This document shows, piece by piece, positions 55,891 through 64,000 of a DNA stretch of 64,000 nt. A program made the position numbers and the translations under genes. Source of the stretch: Exiguobacterium sp. RIT594 (GTDB lineage: Bacteria; Bacillota; Bacilli; Exiguobacteriales; Exiguobacteriaceae); assembly GCF_003339585.1 (NCBI RefSeq), contig NZ_QPKF01000001.1, forward strand, positions 248,001 through 312,000, read 5' to 3'. Within the stretch, counting starts at the first letter, position 1. Each line of letters starts with the position of its first letter. Under the pieces are notes generated by a model. The model saw only the letters and a program-made list of their open reading frames with translations, was not told the origin of the DNA and ran no database searches.

Positions 55891-55981
55891 GTGGAAAGAA
55901 ACATGAAGGAAATAGTTTTGCGGAAGAAACATTAAGGGTATGAAGTAAGTAGTTTGGTCAAAAAAAGGAGGGAAATCACTG

Positions 55982-58075
55982 ATGTGGAAAAACGTGTTCG
56001 GTGTATTGCAACGGATCGGTAAAGCGTTGATGTTACCGGTCGCAATCCTACCGGCAGCGGGGCTGCTCCTGGCGTTTGGTACGGCGTTTCAAAACCCGAA
56101 TCTGACGCAGTATCTTCCGTTTCTCGAAAATGATGCACTAGTTGTCATTTGGCGGGTCATGCAAGATGCAGGGGACATCATCTTTGCCAATTTAGGATTA
56201 CTGTTTGCCGTCGGGGTTGCGATTGGCCTTGCGAATGGTGAAGGGGTCGCCGGGTTAGCCGCGATTGTCGGATTTTTGATCATGAACAAAGTTATCAGCT
56301 CATTTTTACAGATTACACCTGAAAAGATTGCAGAAGCACAAAAATCGAGTGACTTATCGTATGCAACCGTTTTAGGAATCCCGACCCTGCAAATGGGGGT
56401 ATTCGGAGGGATCATCGCCGGGTTGATTGCGGCGTACAGCTATAATAAATTCTTTAAGATTAAGCTTCCGGATTTCCTTGGATTCTTTGCCGGTAAACGA
56501 TTTGTACCAATTGCTACAGCGCTATTCAGTTTAGTCGCTGGTTTTGCACTGTCTTATATTTGGCCACCAATCGGGACGGGAATCAACACGTTCTCGAAAA
56601 CCATCATCGAATCAAACGAAACGTTATCTGCCTTCATTTTTGGATTAGTCGAACGTTCCCTCATTCCGTTTGGTCTCCACCATATTTGGTATTCAAGTTT
56701 CTGGTTCCAGTTCGGTGAATATACCGATAAAGCCGGTAATCTCGTCAACGGGGATCAGCGTATCTTCTTCGCCCAGTTAAAAGATGGTGTTCCATTTACA
56801 GCCGGAACGTATATGACCGGGAAATACCCGTTCATGATGTTTGGACTTCCTGCTGCCTGTCTTGCGATGTATCATACAGTTGCGAAGGATCGCCGGAAAG
56901 CGGTTGAAGGGTTATACTTCTCGGCTGCCCTGACTTCTTTCCTGACAGGGATTACTGAACCTGTCGAGTTTTCGTTTGTATTCGTTGCCCCGTTACTGTT
57001 TGCAGTCCATGCTTTGTTTGCCGGATTGTCGTTCATGATCATGGACATCTTAAACGTCAAGATCGGGATGACCTTCTCCGGAGGTTTGATTGACTATACG
57101 TTGTTCGGTATTTTACCAAACCGGACTTCCTGGTGGCTCGTCATTCCGGTAGGGCTTGTCTTCGCTGTCATTTATTACTTTGGTTTCCGTTTCGTCATCA
57201 AGAAATTTGATTTGAAGATTCCTGGACGCGAAGCGATTCAGGAAGGTGCAGCAACGGCCGGTGCGACAGCCGGTGAATTGCCGTATGAAATTCTCCAAGC
57301 CTTTGGTGGACCTTCAAATATCAAACACTTGGACGCTTGTATCACACGACTCCGGATTACCGTCAATGATAAATCAGGTGTCAACAAAGAGCGCCTGAAA
57401 CAACTCGGTGCTGCCGGTGTCCTCGAAGTCGGGGATAACGTTCAGGCAATCTTTGGTCCGAAGTCGGATGGTATTAAGACTGAGATGGCAGAAATTATGA
57501 ACGACCCGAACTATCAACCGCCGGCTAAGCCGGAAGCCGATCCGATTCCACAAGTGCCGACAGGAGCGGAAGCGCGGACGGATGACCGCTCTGACTTAGC
57601 CGGTAAAGATGGAGCATATGTACCGGTTGAAGGATATGTTTCGCCACTGAGCGGGGTGATTCGTTCACTTGATGACGTACCGGATCAGGTCTTCTCCGGA
57701 CGGATGATGGGTGACGGTTATGCGATTGAGCCGACAGAAGGATATGTCGTTTCTCCTGTTTCCGGTGAAATCACGACGTTCTTCCCAACGAAACACGCGA
57801 TTGGTATTCTTGCTGATAATGGAGACGAAATTTTAATTCATATCGGTATTGATACCGTCTCGCTGGAAGGAAAAGGATTCGAAGCACTTGCGAAAGCCGG
57901 GGATCGGGTCGAACCAGGTTCGCCGTTACTGAACGTCGACCTGGAACAAATCCGACCACTTGTTCCATCGTTACTCACGCCAATCATCGTCACGAACAGC
58001 GGCGACCGGAAAGTCTCGGTCGATGTTGGAAAAACAGTCGAAGCCGGTGAAAAGATTTCATACGACATTAAATAA
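55982..58075 (+). CDS. Glucose-family PTS permease, EIICBA
   Basis: Second, tandem glucose-type PTS permease of 697 residues with all three domains. EIIC (1-400) has [16 protein letters not shown] has the phospho-Cys in HLDACITRL near residue 450, and EIIA has the phospho-His in [14 protein letters not shown] at about His620. A linker rich in Pro, Glu and Asp joins EIIB and EIIA (about 505-550). It is homologous to the preceding gene along EIIC and EIIB, so the pair arose by duplication. A terminator and a 90-bp gap without RAT separate them, so its control may differ. AAAGGAGGG precedes the ATG. Confidence 0.93.
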   Translation: MWKNVFGVLQRIGKALMLPVAILPAAGLLLAFGTAFQNPNLTQYLPFLENDALVVIWRVMQDAGDIIFANLGLLFAVGVAIGLANGEGVAGLAAIVGFLIMNKVISSFLQITPEKIAEAQKSSDLSYATVLGIPTLQMGVFGGIIAGLIAAYSYNKFFKIKLPDFLGFFAGKRFVPIATALFSLVAGFALSYIWPPIGTGINTFSKTIIESNETLSAFIFGLVERSLIPFGLHHIWYSSFWFQFGEYTDKAGNLVNGDQRIFFAQLKDGVPFTAGTYMTGKYPFMMFGLPAACLAMYHTVAKDRRKAVEGLYFSAALTSFLTGITEPVEFSFVFVAPLLFAVHALFAGLSFMIMDILNVKIGMTFSGGLIDYTLFGILPNRTSWWLVIPVGLVFAVIYYFGFRFVIKKFDLKIPGREAIQEGAATAGATAGELPYEILQAFGGPSNIKHLDACITRLRITVNDKSGVNKERLKQLGAAGVLEVGDNVQAIFGPKSDGIKTEMAEIMNDPNYQPPAKPEADPIPQVPTGAEARTDDRSDLAGKDGAYVPVEGYVSPLSGVIRSLDDVPDQVFSGRMMGDGYAIEPTEGYVVSPVSGEITTFFPTKHAIGILADNGDEILIHIGIDTVSLEGKGFEALAKAGDRVEPGSPLLNVDLEQIRPLVPSLLTPIIVTNSGDRKVSVDVGKTVEAGEKISYDIK

Positions 58076-58090
58076 TGCTTTATAGGATGA

Positions 58091-58122
58091 ACACGATTCC
58101 GTTTGTGGAATCGTGTTTTTTT
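58091..58122 (+). terminator. Terminator of EIICBA gene
   Basis: ACACGATTCC and GGAATCGTGT, a 10-bp perfect stem, then seven T. Confidence 0.92.
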
Positions 58123-58223
58123 ATTGCAGCGAACATTTAACAGTGAGATTTTGCACATACGATGATACAATGAATAAGCTATTATGAAGATTAGCTATTT
58201 TTTGAAAAGAAAGAGGTGAGTCG

Positions 58224-59735
58224 ATGGCTACGACTTCGACAAAAACACGCTACGTCGTGTTAGGGTTATTGATCGGGATTTTGGTAGCGGCAATGGACAA
58301 TACCATCGTTGCAACAGCAATGCCGACAATCGTCAGTGAATTAAACGGCTTTGATCAATATGCATGGGTCACATCGGCCTACATGATTGCGACTGTGGCC
58401 GGGATGCCGATCTTTGGTAAATTGAGTGACATGTATGGTCGGAAACGATTCTTCTTATTTGGGATGTTACTGTTCATCACCGGAAGTATTCTTTGCGGAA
58501 TGGCTGACTCAATCGTGGAACTATCCGTATATCGTGCCGTTCAAGGTCTTGGCGGCGGTGCTTTAATGCCAATCGCCTTTACGATTATTTTTGATATTTT
58601 CCCACCGGAAAAGCGGGGGAAAGTCAGTGGATTGTTTGGAGCCGTCTTCGGAATTTCAAGTATCTTTGGTCCGTTGCTTGGTGCCGTCTTAACAGATGCC
58701 ATCAACTGGCGTTGGGTCTTCTATATCAATATTCCGTTAGGGATTTTGGCGTTAACACTCGTTTCACTGTTTTACAAGGAGTCACCGGTTCACCGGACAC
58801 AAAAAATTGATTATGCCGGAGCTGTGACGTTGGTTGCCGGACTTGTCCTATTCCTGCTGGCGCTTGAAATGGGCGGAAAAGATTATGCGTGGAACTCACC
58901 GCAAATCCTCGGTTTGTTTGGCGGGGCACTCGTCGCCTTCATCATCTTTGGTTTCATCGAACGCCGGGCAGCTGATCCGGTCATCACGTTCAGCTTATTT
59001 AGACGGCAATTGTTTGCAGCGACACAAGGCGTCGCCTTCTTTTACGGTTTTGTCTTTATCTCTGCCAGTGTCTTCATTCCAATTTTTGTCCAAGGTGTGT
59101 TCGGAGGCAGTGCGACCAACTCGGGTCTGATTTTGATGCCGATGCTGATTGCATCCGTCGTTTCGGCTCAACTCGGCGGACGATTACCGAATAAATATGG
59201 GTTCCGGAATGTCATGCTCGTTTCAGCTGTTTTCTTCTTATTAGGCGTTTATCTCTTGAGTACGATGTCGCTTGAAACATCACGCACAGCCATTACGATT
59301 TATATGATCATTTTAGGGTTTGGTGTCGGCTTCAGCTTTTCGTTACTCAACCTGGCGAGTATCAACGGGATTGAGATGCAACGACGCGGTGCTGCCACAT
59401 CGATGGGATCGACGTTCCGGACGATCGGTATGACGCTCGGTGTGACGGTCCTTGGAATCGTCCAATCGCGGACCTTCTCATCGACGATCAGTGAACAGTT
59501 ACCGGGTGGAAACGCACCGGACGGCGGACAATTTCCGACGGCTTCGGCCCTTGTGAAAATGCCGCCCGAAGTAGCGAATGCCATCAAGTCCTCACTTGCA
59601 GAATCGATTTCGTCCGTCTATCTGTGGGCGTTGATTCCAGCCGTACTCGGTGTCGTCTTTGTGTTCCTGATGGGGAATGAACGACCGACCTTAAAAGAAG
59701 GACAAGGCGAACGACCGAAAACAAAGCAAGCATAA
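58224..59735 (+). CDS. MFS drug transporter, DHA2 (14-segment) family
   Basis: A 503-residue major facilitator of the EmrB/QacA family with about 14 hydrophobic segments. Segment 1 is LLIGILVAAMDNTIVATAMPTI (motif D1: AAMDNTIVATAMP), loop 2-3 has GKLSDMYGRKRFF, and motif C is FGISSIFGPLLGAVLTD (part: GISSIFGPLLG). The substrate is unknown; family members export drugs and dyes or act as K+/Na+ exchangers. AAAGAGGTGAG precedes the ATG. Monocistronic. Confidence 0.9.
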   Translation: MATTSTKTRYVVLGLLIGILVAAMDNTIVATAMPTIVSELNGFDQYAWVTSAYMIATVAGMPIFGKLSDMYGRKRFFLFGMLLFITGSILCGMADSIVELSVYRAVQGLGGGALMPIAFTIIFDIFPPEKRGKVSGLFGAVFGISSIFGPLLGAVLTDAINWRWVFYINIPLGILALTLVSLFYKESPVHRTQKIDYAGAVTLVAGLVLFLLALEMGGKDYAWNSPQILGLFGGALVAFIIFGFIERRAADPVITFSLFRRQLFAATQGVAFFYGFVFISASVFIPIFVQGVFGGSATNSGLILMPMLIASVVSAQLGGRLPNKYGFRNVMLVSAVFFLLGVYLLSTMSLETSRTAITIYMIILGFGVGFSFSLLNLASINGIEMQRRGAATSMGSTFRTIGMTLGVTVLGIVQSRTFSSTISEQLPGGNAPDGGQFPTASALVKMPPEVANAIKSSLAESISSVYLWALIPAVLGVVFVFLMGNERPTLKEGQGERPKTKQA

Positions 59736-59763
59736 AAAGAAGATCAACGAACAAAATTTGACT

Positions 59764-59925
59764 CAAAAGAAATCATTTGGATATGCACTCGCTTTCCTCA
59801 GGCGAGACACAAGCCAGTTTTCCTGCCCCGTGTGTGCAGGAAAGCGGGTCTTGTTTGTCTCTGACAGCGCAGTTTACATCTGCACTTTTTCCTGTAGGAG
59901 TCTCGTGCATCAAATGATTTCTTTG
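59764..59925 (+). repeat. Interspersed palindromic repeat, copy 2
   Basis: A 162-bp element with inverted ends: AAAGAAATCATTTG at the left and CAAATGATTTCTTTG at the right, with TGCAC/GTGCA inside. Plus-strand blocks CGCTTTCCTCAGGCGAGAC, GCGGGTCTTGTTTG, TCTCTGACAG and CTGTAGGAGTC match, in the same order, those on the minus strand at 15754-15890. It occupies most of the 318-bp gap between the DHA2 pump and ptsI. No open frame is supported. Confidence 0.75.
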
Positions 59926-59938
59926 AAGCGAAAACAGT

Positions 59939-59962
59939 GGGACGGATTTTAAAATCCGTCCC
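59939..59962. terminator. Palindromic terminator
   Basis: GGGACGGATTTT directly followed by its complement, a perfect 24-bp palindrome with a short AT loop. It may end transcripts from either side; T run absent. Confidence 0.55.
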
Positions 59963-60013
59963 TTATTTGTGTTGCACAATACTAGAGAGAAGCAGTAATT
60001 CCTTTTGACGCGA

Positions 60014-60043
60014 CAAAAAAACACGCCCCGAGATGGGACGTGT
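60014..60043 (-). terminator. Terminator of ptsI
   Basis: On the minus strand ACACGTCCC and GGGGCGTGT pair (one mismatch) around ATCTC, followed by seven T. Confidence 0.85.
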
Positions 60044-60053
60044 CCGAAACACC

Positions 60054-61778
60054 TTATTTTTTGATATCGAACGTTGTGCTGAGGAAGTTAACGACATCTT
60101 CCGCTGTATCCATATCGAGTACTTCTTCGACGATGGCTTCACACTCTGCTTTGTTCAAGCGCGTCATCAAGCTGCGTGCGCGAAGGACAGAAGAAGCTGA
60201 CATCGAGAATTCGTCGAGTCCGAGTCCGAGAAGGATTGGAAGCGCGAGTTCTTCTCCAGCCATCTCCCCACACATGCCGACCCATTTGCCTGCTTTGTGT
60301 GCTTCTGTGATGACATTGTTTAAGAGGTTCAAGATAGCCGGGTTGAACGGTTGATAGAGATATGAAACTTTCTCATTCATCCGGTCAGCTGCCATCGTGT
60401 ATTGAATCAAGTCGTTTGTTCCGACTGAGAAGAAGTCGACTTCTTTCGCGAATTGTTTCGCCATGACAGCGGTTGATGGAATCTCGACCATCATACCAAC
60501 TTCGATCTCTTCTGAAACCGTCACTCCTTCTGCTTGAAGGTTTGCTTTTTCTTCCAAGAGAAGCGCTTTTGCTGCACGGAATTCTTCAAGTGTCGCGATC
60601 ATCGGGAACATGACAGCAAGTTTTCCGTACGCACTTGCACGGAGAAGGGCACGGAGCTGTGTCCGGAAGAGATCTGTTTGGTCCAGGCAAAGACGGATTG
60701 CACGGTAGCCGAGGAACGGGTTCATCTCATGCGGGAGATCGAGGTAAGACAATTCCTTGTCGCCACCGATATCAAGTGTCCGGATGACAACTTTTTTATC
60801 GCCCATCGATTCGAGAACCGTTTTGTAAGCCGTGAACTGCTCGTCTTCCGTCGGGAACGTTTCAGCGTCCATGTAAAGGAACTCTGTCCGGTATAATCCG
60901 ACTGCTTCCGCACCGTTCTCAAGCACGCCTTTGACATCGTTTGGTGTTCCGATGTTCGCTGCGAGCTCGACGTGATGACCGTCTGCTGTAACTGTTTTTT
61001 CGTTTTTGAGTTTTTTCCACTCTTCTTTTTGAGCGATGTACGCTGAACGTTTTTCTTCATATTCTGCGATCTGGTCGCTTGAAGGGTTGACGATGACGTC
61101 ACCTTCCGTACCGTCAAGAATCAAGAAATCACCGTGTTTGACTTCCGTCAAGACGACTTTTGTTCCGACGACAGCCGGAATTTCAAGAGAACGGGACATG
61201 ATCGCCGAGTGCGAAGTCCGTCCACCGATGTTTGTAGCAAATCCTTTTGCATACTTCCGGTTGAGTTGTGCTGTATCTGAAGGTGTTAAATCTTCGGCAA
61301 TGATGATGACTTCTTCATTGATTTGAGCCGGTGTGACGAATGTGATACCGAGCAAGTGGGCCATCGTCCGTTTTGTAACGTCACGGACATCGGCTGCACG
61401 CTCACGCATGTATTCGTTATCCATGGATTCAAAAATCATGACCATCATCTGTGAGACTTCATCGAGTGCTTGCGCTGCATTGGTCTTCTCATCGTCAATT
61501 TTTGCGTTGACTTGGCTGACGATTTCCGGGTCTTCCAAAATCAAGAGGTGAGCCGAGAAGATTTCCGCTTTGTCTGCACCGAGTTCTTTTAATGTGTTTT
61601 CACGGATGATTTCAAGTTCACCCTTCGACTTAACGATAGCGGCTTGGAAACGTTCCTTTTCAGCTGCCGAGTCCTCGATTTTATTCGTTGGAATGTCAAA
61701 GACAGGTGTTTCCATTACGAATGCCTTTGCAATCGCAATCCCTGCAGAAGCGCCAATTCCTTTGATGTGCTGTGCCAT
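60054..61778 (-). CDS. ptsI: PTS enzyme I
   Basis: Phosphoenolpyruvate-protein phosphotransferase that phosphorylates HPr at the head of the PTS relay. The 574-residue protein has the phospho-His motif [21 protein letters not shown] (part: [12 protein letters not shown]) near residue 190, the PEP-binding [13 protein letters not shown] near 325, and the C-terminal [15 protein letters not shown] and MCGEMAG. The start is ATG 61778, 8 nt after AGGG; ATG 61784 is too close to that site. There is no ptsH upstream, unusual since ptsHI is normally one operon. A leader of about 180 nt precedes it. Confidence 0.93.
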   Translation of the reverse strand: MAQHIKGIGASAGIAIAKAFVMETPVFDIPTNKIEDSAAEKERFQAAIVKSKGELEIIRENTLKELGADKAEIFSAHLLILEDPEIVSQVNAKIDDEKTNAAQALDEVSQMMVMIFESMDNEYMRERAADVRDVTKRTMAHLLGITFVTPAQINEEVIIIAEDLTPSDTAQLNRKYAKGFATNIGGRTSHSAIMSRSLEIPAVVGTKVVLTEVKHGDFLILDGTEGDVIVNPSSDQIAEYEEKRSAYIAQKEEWKKLKNEKTVTADGHHVELAANIGTPNDVKGVLENGAEAVGLYRTEFLYMDAETFPTEDEQFTAYKTVLESMGDKKVVIRTLDIGGDKELSYLDLPHEMNPFLGYRAIRLCLDQTDLFRTQLRALLRASAYGKLAVMFPMIATLEEFRAAKALLLEEKANLQAEGVTVSEEIEVGMMVEIPSTAVMAKQFAKEVDFFSVGTNDLIQYTMAADRMNEKVSYLYQPFNPAILNLLNNVITEAHKAGKWVGMCGEMAGEELALPILLGLGLDEFSMSASSVLRARSLMTRLNKAECEAIVEEVLDMDTAEDVVNFLSTTFDIKK

Positions 61779-61995
61779 GTGCATTACCCTCTTTTCAGTA
61801 AGTTTTTTCGCCGCAGCGACGTCATTTCTTTGCTATCTATAGATACCCATAAACGCATCTCTCTTAACGGGTCGCTTGCGGACTCTCCCTTTGAATGAAA
61901 ACGTAGACATTTCTGTCGTTGCCAAATGACCGTTAAATAGAAGTGCCTGTCCTTTTCACCTGTTTAATCCTATCATATTGTGAAACGGGCAACAA
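61779..61995 (-). other. Structured ptsI leader
   Basis: The gap upstream of ptsI holds a candidate minus-strand promoter (TTGTTG, 17 bp, TAGGAT; complement of 61967-61995) and about 180 nt of leader. CCGCAAGCGAC (complement of 61871-61881) pairs with GTCGCTGCGG (61811-61820), 10 bp with one bulge, enclosing a TATCTATAGATA palindrome (61834-61845). No ptsH reading frame and no T-rich terminator are visible. Confidence 0.45.
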
Positions 61996-62073
61996 TTGTT
62001 TGAAACGCTCCAAATCGACAAATTAAAGAACGTCTTTTTTGAGAGCGGTTTCATTTGTCTTGGAGGCTATCAG

Positions 62074-62102
62074 TTGGAAAATCGGATTAAACACTTCATA
62101 CT
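62074..62102 (+). promoter_or_regulatory. Candidate pepA promoter
   Basis: TTGGAA at 62074-62079, 17 bp, CATACT at 62097-62102, about 30 bp before the pepA start. Confidence 0.45.
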
Positions 62103-62131
62103 AATACGTAACACTAAAGGGGGATTTAAAT

Positions 62132-63565
62132 ATGCGATGGAATCAAGTAGATCCACAAGCTCATGTCGAAGTACTCGTTGTCGGTATTTCAGGAAACCAG
62201 CCGGTCGAGGAACGGATCCGGTCACTTTATCCGGATCGTTTGGATGAATGGGTACGCCGAGGGGATGTCTCAACGAAACAAGGAGAGCTCCGCTTGTTGC
62301 CGACACTGACGGGAACCGTGGAACGTGTGTTGTTCGTCGGTCTGGGGAAAGCCGAAGGACTTACGACGGACAGTCTTCGCCGATTATTCGGAAAAGCAGC
62401 TCAGTTCTTGAAAACACGCCAGTTATCCAAAGTGACGATTGATGCAACGACTTTCCCGGGTCAACCGGTCGAACTGATTGCTGAGACGTTTGGCTTAGCT
62501 ACATACGAAGTCAAACATTATAAAACTAACACGCGGGTCACATATGATCTGGATTTAACAATCTGGTCAGACGCGGGAGATCAGGATGTTGTACGCGGGG
62601 AAGCACTTGCGCAAGCGACGAATCTCGCGCGCCGTCTCGTCACGATGCCGGGTAACCTGTTGACGGCACCTGCTTTGGCGGATGAAGCCCGCTTTATTGC
62701 CGAGCGTCACGGGCATGATTTGAACATTCTTGAAAAAACAGATATGGAAGCGCTCGGAATGGGTGCTTTGCTTGCCGTCAATCAAGGATCGACAATTCCA
62801 CCGAAACTGATTGTCCTTGAATACAAAGGAGCAGGCGATGAGGCTCCGATTGCCGTCGTCGGAAAAGGGGTGACCTTCGATACAGGCGGTTACTCGATTA
62901 AACCAAAAGACGGAATCGTCGGGATGAAAGGGGATATGGGAGGAGCGGCAGCCGTCCTCGGACTGTTTGAAGCCCTCGGTCAACTTAAACCGAATGTCAA
63001 CGTCTTGGGAGTCATTCCGGCGACGGATAACATGATTTCCGGTGATGCTTTTAAACCGGATGATGTCATCACGTCAATGGCAGGAAAAACGATTGAAATC
63101 CTGAACACCGATGCGGAAGGACGCCTTGTCCTGGCAGATGCCGTCACCTATGCCAAAGAATACAAGCCGAAGATGATCATTGACCTTGCGACGCTGACAG
63201 GCGGAGTCTTAGTGGCACTTGGAACAGAAATCACAGGGGCATTGACGAATGATGCCAATCTGTACGAACGATTTGAAGTCGTGACACAAGAGACAAACGA
63301 AATGGTCTGGCAGATGCCGTACGTTGATCAGTTCATCAAGCAGGTCCGACGTTCGGACGTCGCCGACTTAAACAACTCACCGGGACGGATGGGACATATG
63401 ATTTTCGGTGGTGCCTTTGTCGGTGAATTTGTCGGTGAGACTCCGTGGCTCCACCTCGATATCGCCGGAACGTCCGAACAAAAAGCCGCGACGGAACTTG
63501 GTCCAAAAGGGGCGACCGGTGTCATGGTCCGCAGTCTGTATCATTTCGTCGAACGCGAAAAATGA
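62132..63565 (+). CDS. pepA: Leucyl aminopeptidase (M17)
   Basis: Cytoplasmic metallo-exopeptidase that removes N-terminal residues such as leucine from peptides. The 477-residue protein has the catalytic-domain motifs VGKGVTFDTGGYSIKP (about 246-261), GMKGDMGGAAAVLG, and the M17 signature NTDAEGRLVLADA near residue 329. Metal ligands (Lys, Asp and Glu) are all present. The start is ATG 62132 with AAAGGGGGA upstream. It resembles B. subtilis YuiE. Its end overlaps the next small ORF by four bases. Confidence 0.95.
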   Translation: MRWNQVDPQAHVEVLVVGISGNQPVEERIRSLYPDRLDEWVRRGDVSTKQGELRLLPTLTGTVERVLFVGLGKAEGLTTDSLRRLFGKAAQFLKTRQLSKVTIDATTFPGQPVELIAETFGLATYEVKHYKTNTRVTYDLDLTIWSDAGDQDVVRGEALAQATNLARRLVTMPGNLLTAPALADEARFIAERHGHDLNILEKTDMEALGMGALLAVNQGSTIPPKLIVLEYKGAGDEAPIAVVGKGVTFDTGGYSIKPKDGIVGMKGDMGGAAAVLGLFEALGQLKPNVNVLGVIPATDNMISGDAFKPDDVITSMAGKTIEILNTDAEGRLVLADAVTYAKEYKPKMIIDLATLTGGVLVALGTEITGALTNDANLYERFEVVTQETNEMVWQMPYVDQFIKQVRRSDVADLNNSPGRMGHMIFGGAFVGEFVGETPWLHLDIAGTSEQKAATELGPKGATGVMVRSLYHFVEREK

Positions 63566-63732
63566 TGCGCGTCAACAGCATCCTCATTTTAGTGACGATT
63601 GTTAGTATCGTCTGGTACCTGGATTCACGGGAACAGATTCCTTTAGCGGCAGCGACTTTTTTTGGTGTCTTTACGATTTTATCGCTGCTGAAGAGTCTGC
63701 GGGAGAAGTCCAATGGACGTCACCGGAATTGA
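63562..63732 (+). CDS. Small membrane protein, unrecognised
   Basis: A 56-residue protein with two hydrophobic segments (about 4-19 and 27-42) and a basic C-terminus (SLREKSNGRHRN). It begins in an ATGATG that overlaps the pepA stop, so it is translationally coupled; no strong ribosome site is seen. It overlaps the next gene by 20 bases. Function unknown. The tight packing, not homology, is the main support. Confidence 0.55.
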   Translation: MMRVNSILILVTIVSIVWYLDSREQIPLAAATFFGVFTILSLLKSLREKSNGRHRN

Positions 63733-64000
63733 TGCGGCGAAAGCCGGGTGGGTGGCTGTGTCGATTCAAGACGGTCAGTTTTCCTGGACGGTTGCTCCGT
63801 CACTCGACGAAATCGAATGCGGAACCCGGACTTATATCGATATGCCGATTGGACTTGAAGAAGACAAACGCCGGGCAGTCGATCAGTTGTTACGGGAAGA
63901 ATTGAAGCCTGGCCGAACGAGCAGTGTCTTTAATGCCCCGTTGCGTGCAGCACTGGAGCAAGCCGGTTATCCGGAAGCAAACGAGTATTCGAAGCAGCAG
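63713..64000 (+). CDS. DUF429 family protein, 5' part
   Basis: The first 96 codons of a DUF429 protein (predicted RNase H-like fold, function unknown) run off the window edge. The start ATG 63713 gives MDVTGIDAAKAGWVAV, with the conserved GIDAAKAGWVAV, and TYIDMPIGLEED follows near residue 41, both typical. GGGAGAAG lies upstream within the preceding small ORF. It is the last gene of a coupled pepA - small membrane protein - DUF429 group; the C-terminus is missing. Confidence 0.8.
   Translation, partial: MDVTGIDAAKAGWVAVSIQDGQFSWTVAPSLDEIECGTRTYIDMPIGLEEDKRRAVDQLLREELKPGRTSSVFNAPLRAALEQAGYPEANEYSKQQ

Overview
The window looks like chromosomal DNA of a low-GC Gram-positive bacterium (Bacillota). 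It is most likely an Exiguobacterium; that genus call is inference from gene content, gene order and moderate GC, and no rRNA is present to test it. Blocks of genes follow Bacillus subtilis order: yusL-yusK-yusJ-yusI-gcvH, sufCDSUB, yunF-yunD-lipA-yutD, yutE-yutF-yutI-yuzD-yutJ-yuzB, and yumC-yumB-yuiB. Regulation is also of the Bacillus type: SAM and FMN riboswitches, a GlcT antitermination leader, FadR boxes and a cre site. I saw no tRNA, rRNA, CRISPR array, intact insertion sequence or prophage.

Layout. 1-1.8 kb: hxlR and hxlAB, for ribulose-monophosphate formaldehyde fixation. 1.8-4.5 kb: an AT-rich accessory patch with a P-loop kinase, a broken acetyltransferase and a two-gene cassette of unrecognised membrane-type proteins. 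4.5-12.3 kb: the complete histidine pathway, with hisK divergent from hisZGDCBHAFIE. 12.4-16.6 kb: hemolysin III, a TVP38-like protein, proline dehydrogenase, a DUF2785 protein, an interspersed repeat and a methyltransferase. 16.7-23.9 kb: the FadR-type beta-oxidation operon fadN-fadA-fadE, then DinB, an ArsC/Spx-like protein, gcvH and a thioredoxin-like protein. 24.0-24.3 kb: a probable independent small RNA. 24.4-30.4 kb: sulfur amino acid metabolism (yrrT-luxS-mccA-mccB, then SAM riboswitch-metNPQ). 31.8-37.1 kb: the SUF iron-sulfur operon.

37.1-53.2 kb: many short conserved Bacillota operons, including lipA, glpX, a NagD-type phosphatase, the small Fe-S proteins YutI and YutM, a YutJ oxidoreductase, riboflavin importer ribU under an FMN riboswitch, YumC ferredoxin reductase and an NDH-2 NADH dehydrogenase. 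53.2-61.8 kb: sugar PTS genes: glcT, two tandem glucose-family permeases (only the second with a IIA domain), a QacA-like MFS pump, a second copy of the interspersed repeat, and ptsI on the minus strand without a neighbouring ptsH. 62.1-64.0 kb: leucyl aminopeptidase, a small membrane protein and the start of a DUF429 gene cut by the window edge.

The genes connect in a few ways. YrrT, LuxS, MccA, MccB and MetNPQ recycle S-adenosylhomocysteine, make cysteine from homocysteine and import methionine. SUF, YutI and YutM supply Fe-S clusters, which LipA needs, and GcvH is a lipoylated protein. GlcT, the EII permeases and EI form one phosphorelay whose HPr must be encoded elsewhere. The least explained items are the candidate small RNA at 24.0-24.3 kb, the two-gene cassette at 3.3-4.5 kb, the repeat family at 15.8 and 59.8 kb, and the structured ptsI leader.
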